This document shows, in pieces, positions 7,706 to 16,993 of a DNA stretch of 64,000 nucleotides (position 1 is its first letter; every line of letters begins with the position of its first letter). Made by a program: the position numbers and the translations under genes. The notes beneath the pieces were generated by a model. The model was not told the DNA's origin, did no database searches, and saw only the letters and a program-made list of their open reading frames with translations. The DNA is from Mesorhizobium sp. WSM4313 (GTDB lineage Bacteria; Pseudomonadota; Alphaproteobacteria; Rhizobiales; Rhizobiaceae). The stretch covers positions 1-64,000 of the forward strand of contig NZ_NSFT01000019.1 in NCBI RefSeq assembly GCF_002294725.1, in the 5' to 3' direction.

Positions 7706-8248
7706 GTGGACGACATCGCACCGAAATCGCAAAGGGTCTACGGCGCCAGTATGACACCATACGGAGTGTATCTCTTTGCCAGGACTTACGGGCTGAATGC
7801 TGATGCGCTCGGGGCTGTCTCACTACCTGGAATGTCAGACCACCCGCGCAGGCTTCTGTATTTCCAGGCTTTGGAGCACTTCTTTCGATGCCATCTTTTG
7901 CTCAATGGCAAGACACCCGAGGAGGTCCGCAACTACAACCATGATTTCGAGAAAATGCTCGATGACAGCAAATTCTTTGGACTGGTGATACCAAAAGCCG
8001 TCGAGGCATTCATTCGCCTACGATCAGTGGCAAGGGATTACACTCGAATACGATACGATTTCAGGTTGGACGACCCGAATGATCCGACGCAAAGGCCACC
8101 GCCAATGACACAAATGCAGCGAGCCGTAAGAACGCTAGAAAAAGCTGTCGGCCGCGCTATTGAGGCTTCGAACCCAGACTGCATAGTTTTGGATGGCAAC
8201 AAGTTCACGATGATTGCCGGCTCGGCAAACTTCAAAGCTTGGAGCTGA
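7706..8248 (+). CDS. HEPN-like hypothetical protein
   Basis: A 180-residue protein starting at GTG 7706 (MDDIAPKSQR). Residues about 50-90 read LLYFQALEHFFRCHLLLNGK, then EEVRNYNHDFEKML. The 'ALE..LK..L...G...E.LR...HD...L' pattern, with RNYNH as an R-x3-H, resembles HEPN or HEPN-related helical domains. Family members are often RNases or nucleotide-binding helpers in defence and toxin systems. No nucleotidyltransferase partner is adjacent. The composition is less GC-rich than the core genes, in keeping with acquired DNA. Confidence 0.45.
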   Translation: MDDIAPKSQRVYGASMTPYGVYLFARTYGLNADALGAVSLPGMSDHPRRLLYFQALEHFFRCHLLLNGKTPEEVRNYNHDFEKMLDDSKFFGLVIPKAVEAFIRLRSVARDYTRIRYDFRLDDPNDPTQRPPPMTQMQRAVRTLEKAVGRAIEASNPDCIVLDGNKFTMIAGSANFKAWS

Positions 8249-8277
8249 CGCCAAAATTTGCATATGAGGTTCTTCGC

Positions 8278-8964
8278 ATGGCGGCAATGTCTTTGGTTCT
8301 TATCCCTTTGCTGGCAATCTGGCTTTTCCTGGTCAGTTCGCCTCGCTCTAAGGCTATCGTGGTTTTCTTCGCGATTGGCGCCTACATATCCAGCTTCTTC
8401 TCGCTTGATCCGTTCGCCACGCTTGCCGGAATGTCTGGCGCCTTGATCCTTGCTCTGTCGGCGGTCATTGCGCACAGGGCCATTCGACATGCGCACGGGG
8501 GGCGAAATCTAACAATGCGCGGTCGCGGCTTCACAACGGGGGACAAGATGACCGGGCGAACCATCGCGGTTGCCCTGGCAATTGCGTTTTCCCTTTCGCC
8601 TTCGCATGCGCAACCGCAGCATCGTCTACCAAGCGGCTATAAATGGGGCCGCTGCCTGCTGGTCGTTCACGGCGAGACCCGCATCTCCGGAAGATGCTCC
8701 TACCAAATCGAGAAGGGCGGCGATTTCAATGTCCAGGGGCCTCGTCAGGTTTTTGCGGGCATCGACTATCCCGCCACGCATAGCGGGGCCGGTGAAATGT
8801 CGAAGGATTACTGGGCCGTCGTCTACAAGGACGGTGATCTTTGGGCCGGCTACGGCAACGCGGATATTCGCGACACGCACGGCGAGGCAGGCGATTGGGG
8901 AGAGCTTCGCCGCGAAGGCGCATGCTATGTCGGGAAGGACGTCCGGGTGTGCCTTTGGCGTTGA
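8278..8964 (+). CDS. Open frame joining a small membrane protein to a secreted protein
   Basis: One frame covers two protein-like parts. The first (from ATG 8278) has two or three hydrophobic helices (SLVLIPLLAIWLFLVSS and onward). The second begins at ATG 8548 with its own GGGGGA ribosome-binding site and a clean signal peptide (TIAVALAIAFSLSPSHAQ), followed by about 115 residues with four cysteines. The second part is therefore probably translated alone as a 138-residue exported protein, and the upstream part is a gene whose stop was lost or shifted. A TTG at 8239 extends the frame further. No family is recognised for either part. Confidence 0.5.
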   Translation: MAAMSLVLIPLLAIWLFLVSSPRSKAIVVFFAIGAYISSFFSLDPFATLAGMSGALILALSAVIAHRAIRHAHGGRNLTMRGRGFTTGDKMTGRTIAVALAIAFSLSPSHAQPQHRLPSGYKWGRCLLVVHGETRISGRCSYQIEKGGDFNVQGPRQVFAGIDYPATHSGAGEMSKDYWAVVYKDGDLWAGYGNADIRDTHGEAGDWGELRREGACYVGKDVRVCLWR

Positions 8965-8991
8965 GCAATTCCAGGAAAAGTGTGAGCGGTT
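8963..8991 (+). repeat. Half copy of a GCAATTCC intergenic repeat
   Basis: GAGCAATTCCAGGAAAAGTG and following bases match the left half of the fuller palindrome at 35036-35082. The element begins at the stop codon of the preceding gene. Confidence 0.5.
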
Positions 8992-9027
8992 GGGCTCGCC
9001 AGCTGATTGGCGATCCTTCGCGAAGAT

Positions 9028-9052
9028 GGCCTCCGAAGCCTTGGCGGAGGCC
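9028..9052. terminator. GC-rich hairpin, possible terminator
   Basis: GGCCTCCG at 9028-9035 pairs perfectly with CGGAGGCC at 9045-9052 across a 9-nt loop. It lies between convergent genes. There is no strong T run, so termination is only suggested. Confidence 0.35.
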
Positions 9053-9063
9053 GCTCATTCATT

Positions 9064-9222
9064 TCAGGCTACGCATTCGCGCGGCGCCCTTCGCAGGACT
9101 GACATCCTGAGCCCGAAGCGGATGCGGCATAGGAAGCCGGAGCTCGGGCAGGTGCGCCCCTGACGGCCGCAAACGCCGGTGATCCGGCAGTCCGTCTTTG
9201 TGCCCTCTACGGGCGCGCTCAT
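9064..9222 (-). CDS. Candidate 52-residue coupled ORF
   Basis: The ATG at 9222 overlaps the stop of the MBL-fold gene (ATGA). The frame reads MSAPVEGTKTDCRITGVCGR and continues to a stop at 9064, with five cysteines and GC-rich third positions. The overlap is typical of translational coupling, but no family is recognised and another frame is also open here. Confidence 0.25.
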   Translation of the reverse strand: MSAPVEGTKTDCRITGVCGRQGRTCPSSGFLCRIRFGLRMSVLRRAPRECVA

Positions 9223-9974
9223 GCTGCCAGCCTCTGCATGGCTTCGGCCATCTGAGCCGAGACACGGCGGTCGTAGTCCTCGGCAAGCGCCCGCAGGGCC
9301 GCAGCCCCGTCGCCGGAAAATGACGGGCCATGCATGAGCGCCAGAGTGCGTGGCGCGAGCTTGGCAAGCTCGCGGATGGTCGTGCCCATGCCGGGATTGA
9401 GTGCCGAATATTTGAACAGATCCTCGGCGGCGATCGCCGGGCCGACAACATCGCCGTCGGTCAGCGCGCGGTCGTTGCCGAGTTGGGTGAACAGATCGCC
9501 GCAGAGCAGGGTGCCGGTCGATTCCTCGTACATGACGCCGGCGTCCCAACCATGCGGCGTGTGCGGTGTATCGATGAAGCGCACGCGCTTGCCGCCGCCG
9601 ATGTCGATCACCTCGCCATCCTTCAGCACCCGCGGCGCACGATCCGCGAAATCGTTGAGCGACACGTAGACGCCTGTCTGTCCGTGCGCGGCCGTTGCTT
9701 GCGGCGCAACGGTGAGCCATTCGTTCATGGCGCCGCATTCGTCGGATTCGAAATGGCCAAATCCAATCCAGCGAAGACGCTCCGGCGGGATGATGCGGGC
9801 AAGCGCGTCGCGGTTGAGCGCGAACATCTTCCGCAGACCGGTGTGGAACATGAGCGGCTCATCGCCCATGACCAGGAACTGGTTGAAGGTGAAGCCGACG
9901 GGCGGAGCAATATCCGGTACATAGGTCGATAGGCGGTAGATGCCCTCGGCGATTTCATCGATTTTCGTTTCCAT
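9219..9974 (-). CDS. MBL-fold metallo-hydrolase, diiron (flavodiiron-like) type
   Basis: A 251-residue protein starting at the ATG at 9974 behind a strong TTGGAGGAG ribosome-binding site. Metal-site motifs appear in order: GHFESDECGAMNEWL (an H-x-E-x-D triad as in flavodiiron proteins), a central TPHTPHGWDAG, CGDLF (the bridging Asp), and LMHGPSFSGDG (the last His). The H-x-E-x-D form, rather than HxHxDH, points to the oxygen-binding diiron group, although no flavodoxin domain is attached. The substrate is unknown. The gene is divergent from a TetR regulator with palindromes between them, so it is probably that repressor's target. Confidence 0.8.
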   Translation of the reverse strand: METKIDEIAEGIYRLSTYVPDIAPPVGFTFNQFLVMGDEPLMFHTGLRKMFALNRDALARIIPPERLRWIGFGHFESDECGAMNEWLTVAPQATAAHGQTGVYVSLNDFADRAPRVLKDGEVIDIGGGKRVRFIDTPHTPHGWDAGVMYEESTGTLLCGDLFTQLGNDRALTDGDVVGPAIAAEDLFKYSALNPGMGTTIRELAKLAPRTLALMHGPSFSGDGAAALRALAEDYDRRVSAQMAEAMQRLAA

Positions 9975-10047
9975 GGAATCTCCTCCAAAACAATGGTTGC
10001 GTTCCCTCTCCCGGTTACCCAGGGCTGGACTTCGACCAAAATCGAAG

Positions 10048-10061
10048 TACATATGTGTGTA
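10048..10061. promoter_or_regulatory. Palindromic operator-like site 1
   Basis: TACATATGTGTGTA contains the perfect palindrome ACATATGT. It lies in the divergent promoter region between the MBL-fold gene and the TetR gene, and shares the ACATA/TGTGT core with the second site 30 nt away. It is probably bound by the adjacent TetR protein. Confidence 0.4.
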
Positions 10062-10091
10062 GCGAAATATTAGAACCCTGTCAACAATGGG

Positions 10092-10107
10092 TGCACATAC
10101 GTGTGCA
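10092..10107. promoter_or_regulatory. Palindromic operator-like site 2
   Basis: TGCACATACGTGTGCA is a 6-bp inverted repeat (TGCACA/TGTGCA) around TACG, 10 nt upstream of the preferred start of the TetR gene at 10117. Its position suits autoregulation. Confidence 0.45.
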
Positions 10108-10116
10108 TTTAAATAC

Positions 10117-10689
10117 ATGACCCGCAAATACACCCTTAAACGCCGTGCCGAGCAGCAGGCGGAAACCCGGCGGCGCATCGTCGAAGCTGCGATCGACCTG
10201 CACGGTAGCGTTGGTCCCGCAGCAACGACCTTCAGCTTGGTCGCCGAGCGTGCCGGCGTTCAGCGACACACGCTCTACGCCCACTTCCCCGACGAGCGCA
10301 GTCTGCTGCAGGCCTGCTCGAGCACGCACATCGAGACTCATCCGCTGCCGAGCCCGGAGCCGTGGCGAGTTGTGGCCGACCCAGGCGAACGGATGCGGAT
10401 CGCGCTGCTGGCGCTCTACGAATGGTACGGGCGCAATGAAAGCGTGGTGGCCAGCGTGTTGCGCGACGCCGAACATCACCCGCCAACCCGGGAGGCTGTC
10501 GAGACGAGCATCGGCCCGTATTTCGCGACCTGCCAGGGAGTGCTCGGCGAAGGCCTTGGCGGCAGCCAGCGAGCGATGCTGCGTGTGGCGCTGAGCTTCT
10601 TCACCTGGCGCACGCTGGTGCGCGAAGCTGGCCTGCAGCCCGTTGAAGCCGTAAACACCATGGTTCGGGCCGTCCAAGGCGTGGGTTAA
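10117..10689 (+). CDS. TetR/AcrR family transcriptional regulator
   Basis: A 190-residue protein. The N-terminal helix-turn-helix region is typical: RRRIVEAAIDLHGSVGPAAT, then FSLVAERAGVQRHTLYAHFP (recognition helix with the T-LY-HF signature). The rest is a helical ligand-binding domain. I chose ATG 10117 (MTRKYTLKRR) over the in-frame ATG 10087 because the earlier start would place a palindromic operator inside the coding region. It is divergent from the MBL-fold hydrolase gene, which it probably represses along with itself. The inducer is unknown. Confidence 0.8.
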   Translation: MTRKYTLKRRAEQQAETRRRIVEAAIDLHGSVGPAATTFSLVAERAGVQRHTLYAHFPDERSLLQACSSTHIETHPLPSPEPWRVVADPGERMRIALLALYEWYGRNESVVASVLRDAEHHPPTREAVETSIGPYFATCQGVLGEGLGGSQRAMLRVALSFFTWRTLVREAGLQPVEAVNTMVRAVQGVG

Positions 10690-10730
10690 GCGGCAGACTC
10701 CGGCGGCAGTAGGCTGAGATGTGCGTGTTG

Positions 10731-12568
<1,838 letters not shown>

Positions 12569-12569
<1 letters not shown>

Positions 12570-14215
12570 CACCGCGCCGTTCCCGCGTTCAAGGTGTAGG
12601 CCGGCATTTCGTAGCCGAATTCGTGGCAGAAGCCCTCCACGCGGGCGAGGAACGCCGCTGGCAGGCCATGCAGGTAGGTCTGGAATTCTTCATTGCGCTC
12701 CCATTTTCTTAGCGACGTCGGCCGTATCGGATTGTCCGCATCGCGGCTGTAAAGCGTGACCGGTGACAGACCGAACGACCGGGCGATCCTGGCCTGGACG
12801 ATATCGGGTTCGGCGATCAATTCCTCATAGCGCAGATAGAAAACGGCTCTTTCGGGTTGAGCCTTTCTAAGGCGCGTCAACCCGTCATACTCCGCCTCCC
12901 AGCGCTCGGTCGTTACGTGAAAACGCCGTTCGTTCACCGTCTCTGGATGGGAGCTTGTGAGCACGTCGAAAGGATGCCGCACGCAATAGATCAATCCGAC
13001 TGAGCCAGGCAGATGCTCGATGTCCTTATGGCTCTCATAGGTGCGTTTGACGACCAGATTGACTTCGGGGCGATCCAGTTCGAGCAGCGCCTGATAGGGC
13101 GCCTCGTCCCTATGAACATAGATATCGTCGAAACACGCCATCAAACGACGGCTTAGCGTGGTTCCGCTGCGAGCACAGCCGGCAATGAAGATTCTTTTGC
13201 GAAACGTCATTGCCGAGGGCAGCCGGGGCGCAGCCTTGCGCAAGCGCCAGAACAGTCTTCTTGCGCCACGGCGTAGAGTGGTCGCCGGCATCCGGGCTGC
13301 TTTGCCAGGAACGTCCCTCGACGTGATCTCGGCCAAGGCGATGCCGCTCTCTCCGGCAACGGCGTAGAGCAGCCAGGTGCGGCCGCTCTCCTCGAAAATC
13401 GCAGGATCGCGCAACGCGTTCTCCGCGCCTTCGGCCGGCCCGTCCCGGCTGGGGCAGACCGGCAGGCCCGCGCCTTCGAAGTCCGTCTGCGGCCGCAGCA
13501 GTTCGGTCTCGCCTTTGACCGTCCAGCGTCGCCAGTCCTCGGCGAGATCGATCGTGCCGTGAAGTATCCGTTCCGGCGCGTCGCCCCTGCGCGTGTAAAA
13601 GACCCGCAGCCAGCGACCGGATTTCTGCAGTGCAAGATGCCGCGGGGTGGGAAGATGCTTCATGCCGGACAGAACGACCGCACCCCGTTCGAAATCGGAG
13701 ATGCCGGTCCTGGAGCGGAAGACGGTGATGGCTTCTGTCCCGAGAAGACCGTACCACCACTGATCGTGGCGGAAGAACCGGGCATAGGAAGGCCCGAGCG
13801 GCTCGGAAAGCGGATTGAAATGAAGGCCGTCACCGGATGTCGCGGCAAAGGTCGTCTGGCCTTCTCCGCCTTTTGCCGGTCCGTGAAAATACATAACGAA
13901 GCGGCGATTCCGCTGATCGACATGAACGTCGGGAGACGCGATGTGGCCTTTGATGAACGGACATTGAGCGAGAGATAGTACCCCGCCGGGATGGATGCGC
14001 CACGGGCCTTCGATCGAATCGGCGTAGGCGAGGCGGATATAGGAACCCCCGTGGTCGGCGAAATAGAGATAGTAGGCGCCCAGCCGCCCCGGCGCCCAGT
14101 CCGGCATGCCGATCAGCGACGGCCCGTTGATGTTGATCCCATCACCGCCGGGCAACATGTCCGGCGTCACGATAAGCCCAAGCCGGCTCGCGGTGAGAAT
14201 GGGTGGCGCGATCAT
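12569..14215 (-). CDS. Beta-propeller (GH43-like) and sulfotransferase fusion protein
   Basis: A 548-residue frame with two unrelated parts. Residues about 1-315 have repeated blade-like segments (GAYYLYFADHGGSYIRLAYA, RFVMYFHGPA, WWYGLLG, WLRVFYTRRGD, RTWLLYAVAGESGIALAE), as in five-bladed glycosidase-type propellers. Residues about 336-548 are a sulfotransferase: the PAPS 5'-phosphosulfate loop RIFIAGCARSGTTLSRR and a 3'-phosphate motif YCVRHPFDVLTSS. A basic linker joins them. An internal ATG at 13210 just before the sulfotransferase loop could start a separate protein, but it has no ribosome-binding site. It overlaps recQ. It may modify a surface polysaccharide, but the substrate is unknown. 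Confidence 0.7.
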
Positions 14216-14610
14216 GCGGCAGGCTGCTTCCGGTCGCCGATTCCATCCTGGCGACAAGCGCGCCTGTCGTGGAGCCTGCACGTTCCAGCCCGGCATCGCC
14301 GGGTCTCACATGTCGCTTGCTCTTCCAAGCTAGCCCCCTTGATCTTGCCGCCGCCTGGGGCAGGCGCCTTGGCTCGATTGCCGATCCGGCATCGTTCGGC
14401 CTTGTCGTTTCGATACAACGACGTGCATTGAAACGAAAGGTCAAAGCAATGCCGCGGTCCATTCCCGGCGGCTTCGAACGACAGGGCTGTGGGATAGGGT
14501 GCGCTTGCGACTAAATCATCGAAGCGTGGAAGGCCGTCACGACATTCCGCTCGAATCGCTGCGACCGCCGACTTCGCCGCCCGAGAGTTCCCCCGGCCCG
14601 TTCTGCGGTG
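14216..14610. other. Intergenic region without a recognised gene
   Basis: About 395 bases between the divergent fusion gene and the LysE hairpin. Short frames are present, but none has a ribosome-binding site or protein-like sequence. It should contain the promoters of both flanking genes; no clear -35/-10 pair stands out. Confidence 0.5.
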
Positions 14611-14658
14611 CTATAACGCCGAGCCGCTCCGAATAAAGAGCGACGCTCGACGTTATAG
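14611..14658 (+). promoter_or_regulatory. Long leader hairpin overlapping the lysE ribosome-binding site
   Basis: The left arm 14611-14629 (CTATAACGCCGAGCCGCTC) pairs with the right arm 14638-14658 across an 8-nt loop (CGAATAAA), with one mismatch and a 2-nt bulge, giving a stem of about 19 bp. The right arm runs into the AGGAG ribosome-binding site, and the start codon is 10 nt further on. In RNA it would hide the site; in DNA the outer 14-bp repeat could be an operator. Confidence 0.6.
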
Positions 14659-14668
14659 GAGCCTTGGC

Positions 14669-15295
14669 ATGATCGATCCCGCGACGCTCGTCACCTACAT
14701 CGCGGTCGTGTTCGGCTTCGTCTTCATCCCGGGGCCGGCGACGCTGCTCACGGTCGCGCGGGCGACGAGCTCGGGCACGAAGGTCGGCATCGCCACCGGC
14801 GCTGGTGTCGCGGCTGGCGACGTGATCCACACCGTCATGGCCATCGTCGGCATCTCGGCCGTCATCGCCGCTTCGGCGATGCTGTTCAGCATCGTCAAAT
14901 ATATCGGCGCGGCCTATCTCGTTTATCTCGGCATCCGCGCCATTTTCGAAAAGGCGCCGGCAGACCTGGCGGCCACGACGCTCCCCATTTCCGCGGGCCG
15001 GGCCTTCCGGCAGGCGATCCTGACCGAAGTGCTCAATCCGAAGACCGCGCTGTTCTTCCTGGCCTTCCTGCCGCAATTCGTGCACCCGCAAGGTGGTTTC
15101 GTGGTGCTGCAGCTGATGCAGCTTGGCATCATCTTTGTTCTGCTCGGGCTCTTCAGCACGGCCGTCTTCGCCGTCAGCGCGGGCGGCCTGGGTTCCTTCC
15201 TGCGCCGCAATCCGGCGGTGCTGAAATGGCAGGGCAAGGTGGTCGGCGGCATCTATTGCGCGCTCGGCATACGCCTGGCGCTGCAGCAGCGCTGA
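14669..15295 (+). CDS. LysE/RhtB family amino-acid exporter
   Basis: A 208-residue integral membrane protein with about six hydrophobic segments. The N-terminal signature reads GFVFIPGPATLLTVARATSS, the 'PGP' motif of LysE/RhtB translocators, then TGAGVAAGDVIHTVMAIVGI. A second family block is LTEVLNPKTALFFLAFLPQF. These proteins export amino acids or related metabolites with the proton gradient; the substrate cannot be told from sequence. The gene stands alone behind a striking leader hairpin, which suggests regulated expression. Confidence 0.88.
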   Translation: MIDPATLVTYIAVVFGFVFIPGPATLLTVARATSSGTKVGIATGAGVAAGDVIHTVMAIVGISAVIAASAMLFSIVKYIGAAYLVYLGIRAIFEKAPADLAATTLPISAGRAFRQAILTEVLNPKTALFFLAFLPQFVHPQGGFVVLQLMQLGIIFVLLGLFSTAVFAVSAGGLGSFLRRNPAVLKWQGKVVGGIYCALGIRLALQQR

Positions 15296-15381
15296 AACGC
15301 TTCACCCGGCGGCGCCGGTCCCAGGCAGGCATGTCATAGCTGAATTCGCGACAGAAGGCCCGCATGGCCGGCGTCGGCGGG
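15296..15381 (-). pseudogene. Possible tail of a lost sulfotransferase gene
   Basis: On the minus strand the bases encode MRAFCREFSYDMPAWDRR, which resembles the C-terminus of the fusion protein at 12569-14215 (VEGFCHEFGYEMPAYTL). No upstream sulfotransferase motifs remain and the frame has no nearby stop. It may be a relic of a duplicated gene replaced by its present neighbours. The rest of 15382-15496 shows no gene. Confidence 0.3.
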
Positions 15382-15496
15382 GTGACGAGATCGCGCTTTC
15401 TTTATAAAAGAAACCAAGCATATTCTTGCAGAACTCAGCCGGGGGCTTGCTGATATTATTCTTCCGCAGTCGTCCTGCTTCTCCGACACCACAGCA

Positions 15497-16594
15497 ATGG
15501 AATCCGTCACCGCCATGGATTCGTCCGCGCCCGTGCTGATCTTCTATGCCCGCAACGACGCGCTTGGCGACGGCCTGCTGCGGATTCCGGCCCTGCGGGC
15601 GGCAAGGACGGCCTTTCCGCAAAGCCGTGTCGTCTACGGCGCCATGCGCGGCTCATCGCTCTCGCATGCGTTGCACAAGCATGTCGCGCATCTCGTCGAC
15701 GATTTCAGGACGAAGACGCCGCTTTCAGCCATCCTCGCCGAATTCGCGCCGCGCGGCCGCAAAGCCATCGTCGTCGATCTGCGCACCGGCGTGCCGGGCC
15801 TCATCCTCACGGCTCTTCGACTTGCAGGCCGGGGCATCCGCTACGAAGCGAACTTTGCCGGCCATCTTCTGTCGCTGCGCTGGGGCACGCGGTTGACGCT
15901 GCGGCCGGAACACAATGCCTGGCGCTACCACCGGCTGGTCGAGCGTCTGGCGGGGCGGCATCTGCCTTTCGATCACAGGCTCGATGTGCCGGACGCCGCG
16001 CGGGCTTTGGCGCGCCAGCTGCGCGGCGGTTGCGGCCGTCCGCTTGTCCTGCTTGGCGGCAATGCCCATGGCAGGAAGTGCATGAGTGAAGATCAGGTGG
16101 TGGCCGTTGCCGGCAATCTCATCGATGCCGGCTACCGGGTGCTGTATCTGGCGACCCCCGGCAGCGGACCGGCGCCACTGGCGCTCCTCGCAAGGGAAGG
16201 CCGCCTCCAGGTGGCCGGTCCGGAACTGGCGCCGGACATTGCAAGTTTCGACGATCTCCTGCTTGCGTTGGGCGAGATGGCGGTCGCCTATATCGGCATG
16301 GAGGGCGGACTGGCGCATTTCATGGCCGCCGTCATGACGCCGGCGGTGATCGTCAACAACGGCGCCAATATGGAGCGCTGGCGCCCCCTTTCAAATGCGG
16401 TCGAAGTCGTCACGGCGCCAAGGCGAGGCCGTTCGGCCTATGTCGCCGACGCGCCGGTCGAGGCCATACTCGATGCCGCGCATCGCCTGCTCGCGGCAGG
16501 CCGCCGCGATCACATGGCGGTCGCAGCGGTTCCGGAAAGGCGTGAAACCGCTCCGGTGCAATCGGCGTTCGATAGAACCGCCGATCTGTCCTAG
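15497..16594 (+). CDS. Glycosyltransferase family 9 (heptosyltransferase-like)
   Basis: A 365-residue protein starting at ATG 15497 (MESVTAMDSS) or 15515. The N-terminus FYARNDALGDGLLRIPALRA is the GT9 'GD-LL--PA-RA' signature, and the C-terminal half carries GEMAVAYIGMEGGLAHFMAA, the family's 'D-G--H-A' nucleotide-sugar site. Such enzymes add heptose or related sugars to lipopolysaccharide core or other surface glycans from ADP- or NDP-sugars in the cytoplasm. Its 3' end overlaps the convergent kdgF-like gene by 4 nt. No other lipopolysaccharide genes are adjacent. Confidence 0.75.
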   Translation: MESVTAMDSSAPVLIFYARNDALGDGLLRIPALRAARTAFPQSRVVYGAMRGSSLSHALHKHVAHLVDDFRTKTPLSAILAEFAPRGRKAIVVDLRTGVPGLILTALRLAGRGIRYEANFAGHLLSLRWGTRLTLRPEHNAWRYHRLVERLAGRHLPFDHRLDVPDAARALARQLRGGCGRPLVLLGGNAHGRKCMSEDQVVAVAGNLIDAGYRVLYLATPGSGPAPLALLAREGRLQVAGPELAPDIASFDDLLLALGEMAVAYIGMEGGLAHFMAAVMTPAVIVNNGANMERWRPLSNAVEVVTAPRRGRSAYVADAPVEAILDAAHRLLAAGRRDHMAVAAVPERRETAPVQSAFDRTADLS

Positions 16595-16923
16595 CCGAGG
16601 AAATCGGCCCGGCAAGGCGCAAAGCTGTCGACCAGCCGCCCGGCCTTCAGCGCCTTGACGCCATGCACGAGATTGGACGGCACGATGAAGCTGCTGCCTG
16701 TTTCGAGGATCTCCGATCGGCCGCCGATGGTAACCTCGAAGCAGCCCTCGGCGACATAGCTTGCCTGGACATGCGGATGCGAGTGCAGCGCCCCGACACC
16801 GCCCTTCTCGAAGGCGAACTCGACCATCATCAATTCATCAGTATGCACCAGCACGCGCCGCCTGTTGCCGTCCGGCGTCGGCTCCCAGGCTTTTTCGCCC
16901 GCATGGGAAAAGATATCGGTCAT
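16591..16923 (-). CDS. kdgF: KdgF-like cupin protein
   Basis: A 110-residue single-domain cupin. The first cupin motif reads GALHSHPHVQASYVAEG with metal-binding histidines, and the second is FIVPSNLVHGVKAL. KdgF-type cupins open the ring of 4,5-unsaturated uronates to the linear ketouronate used by KduI. The gene is the last of the minus-strand uronate operon, 70 nt after kduD, and this context supports the KdgF role over a generic cupin. It ends convergently, overlapping the GT9 gene by 4 nt. Confidence 0.8.
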   Translation of the reverse strand: MTDIFSHAGEKAWEPTPDGNRRRVLVHTDELMMVEFAFEKGGVGALHSHPHVQASYVAEGCFEVTIGGRSEILETGSSFIVPSNLVHGVKALKAGRLVDSFAPCRADFLG

Positions 16924-16993
16924 CGCTCAGCTTCCGTTCGGCTTGTAAAGCAAATCCAGGAAAGGTCCGGCGCGGTTTTCCGGCGGGAGACGG

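Noticed and set aside
10087..10116. Upstream ATG for the TetR gene
   Set aside because: It would place the operator palindrome inside the coding region; the ATG at 10117 begins a typical TetR N-terminus.
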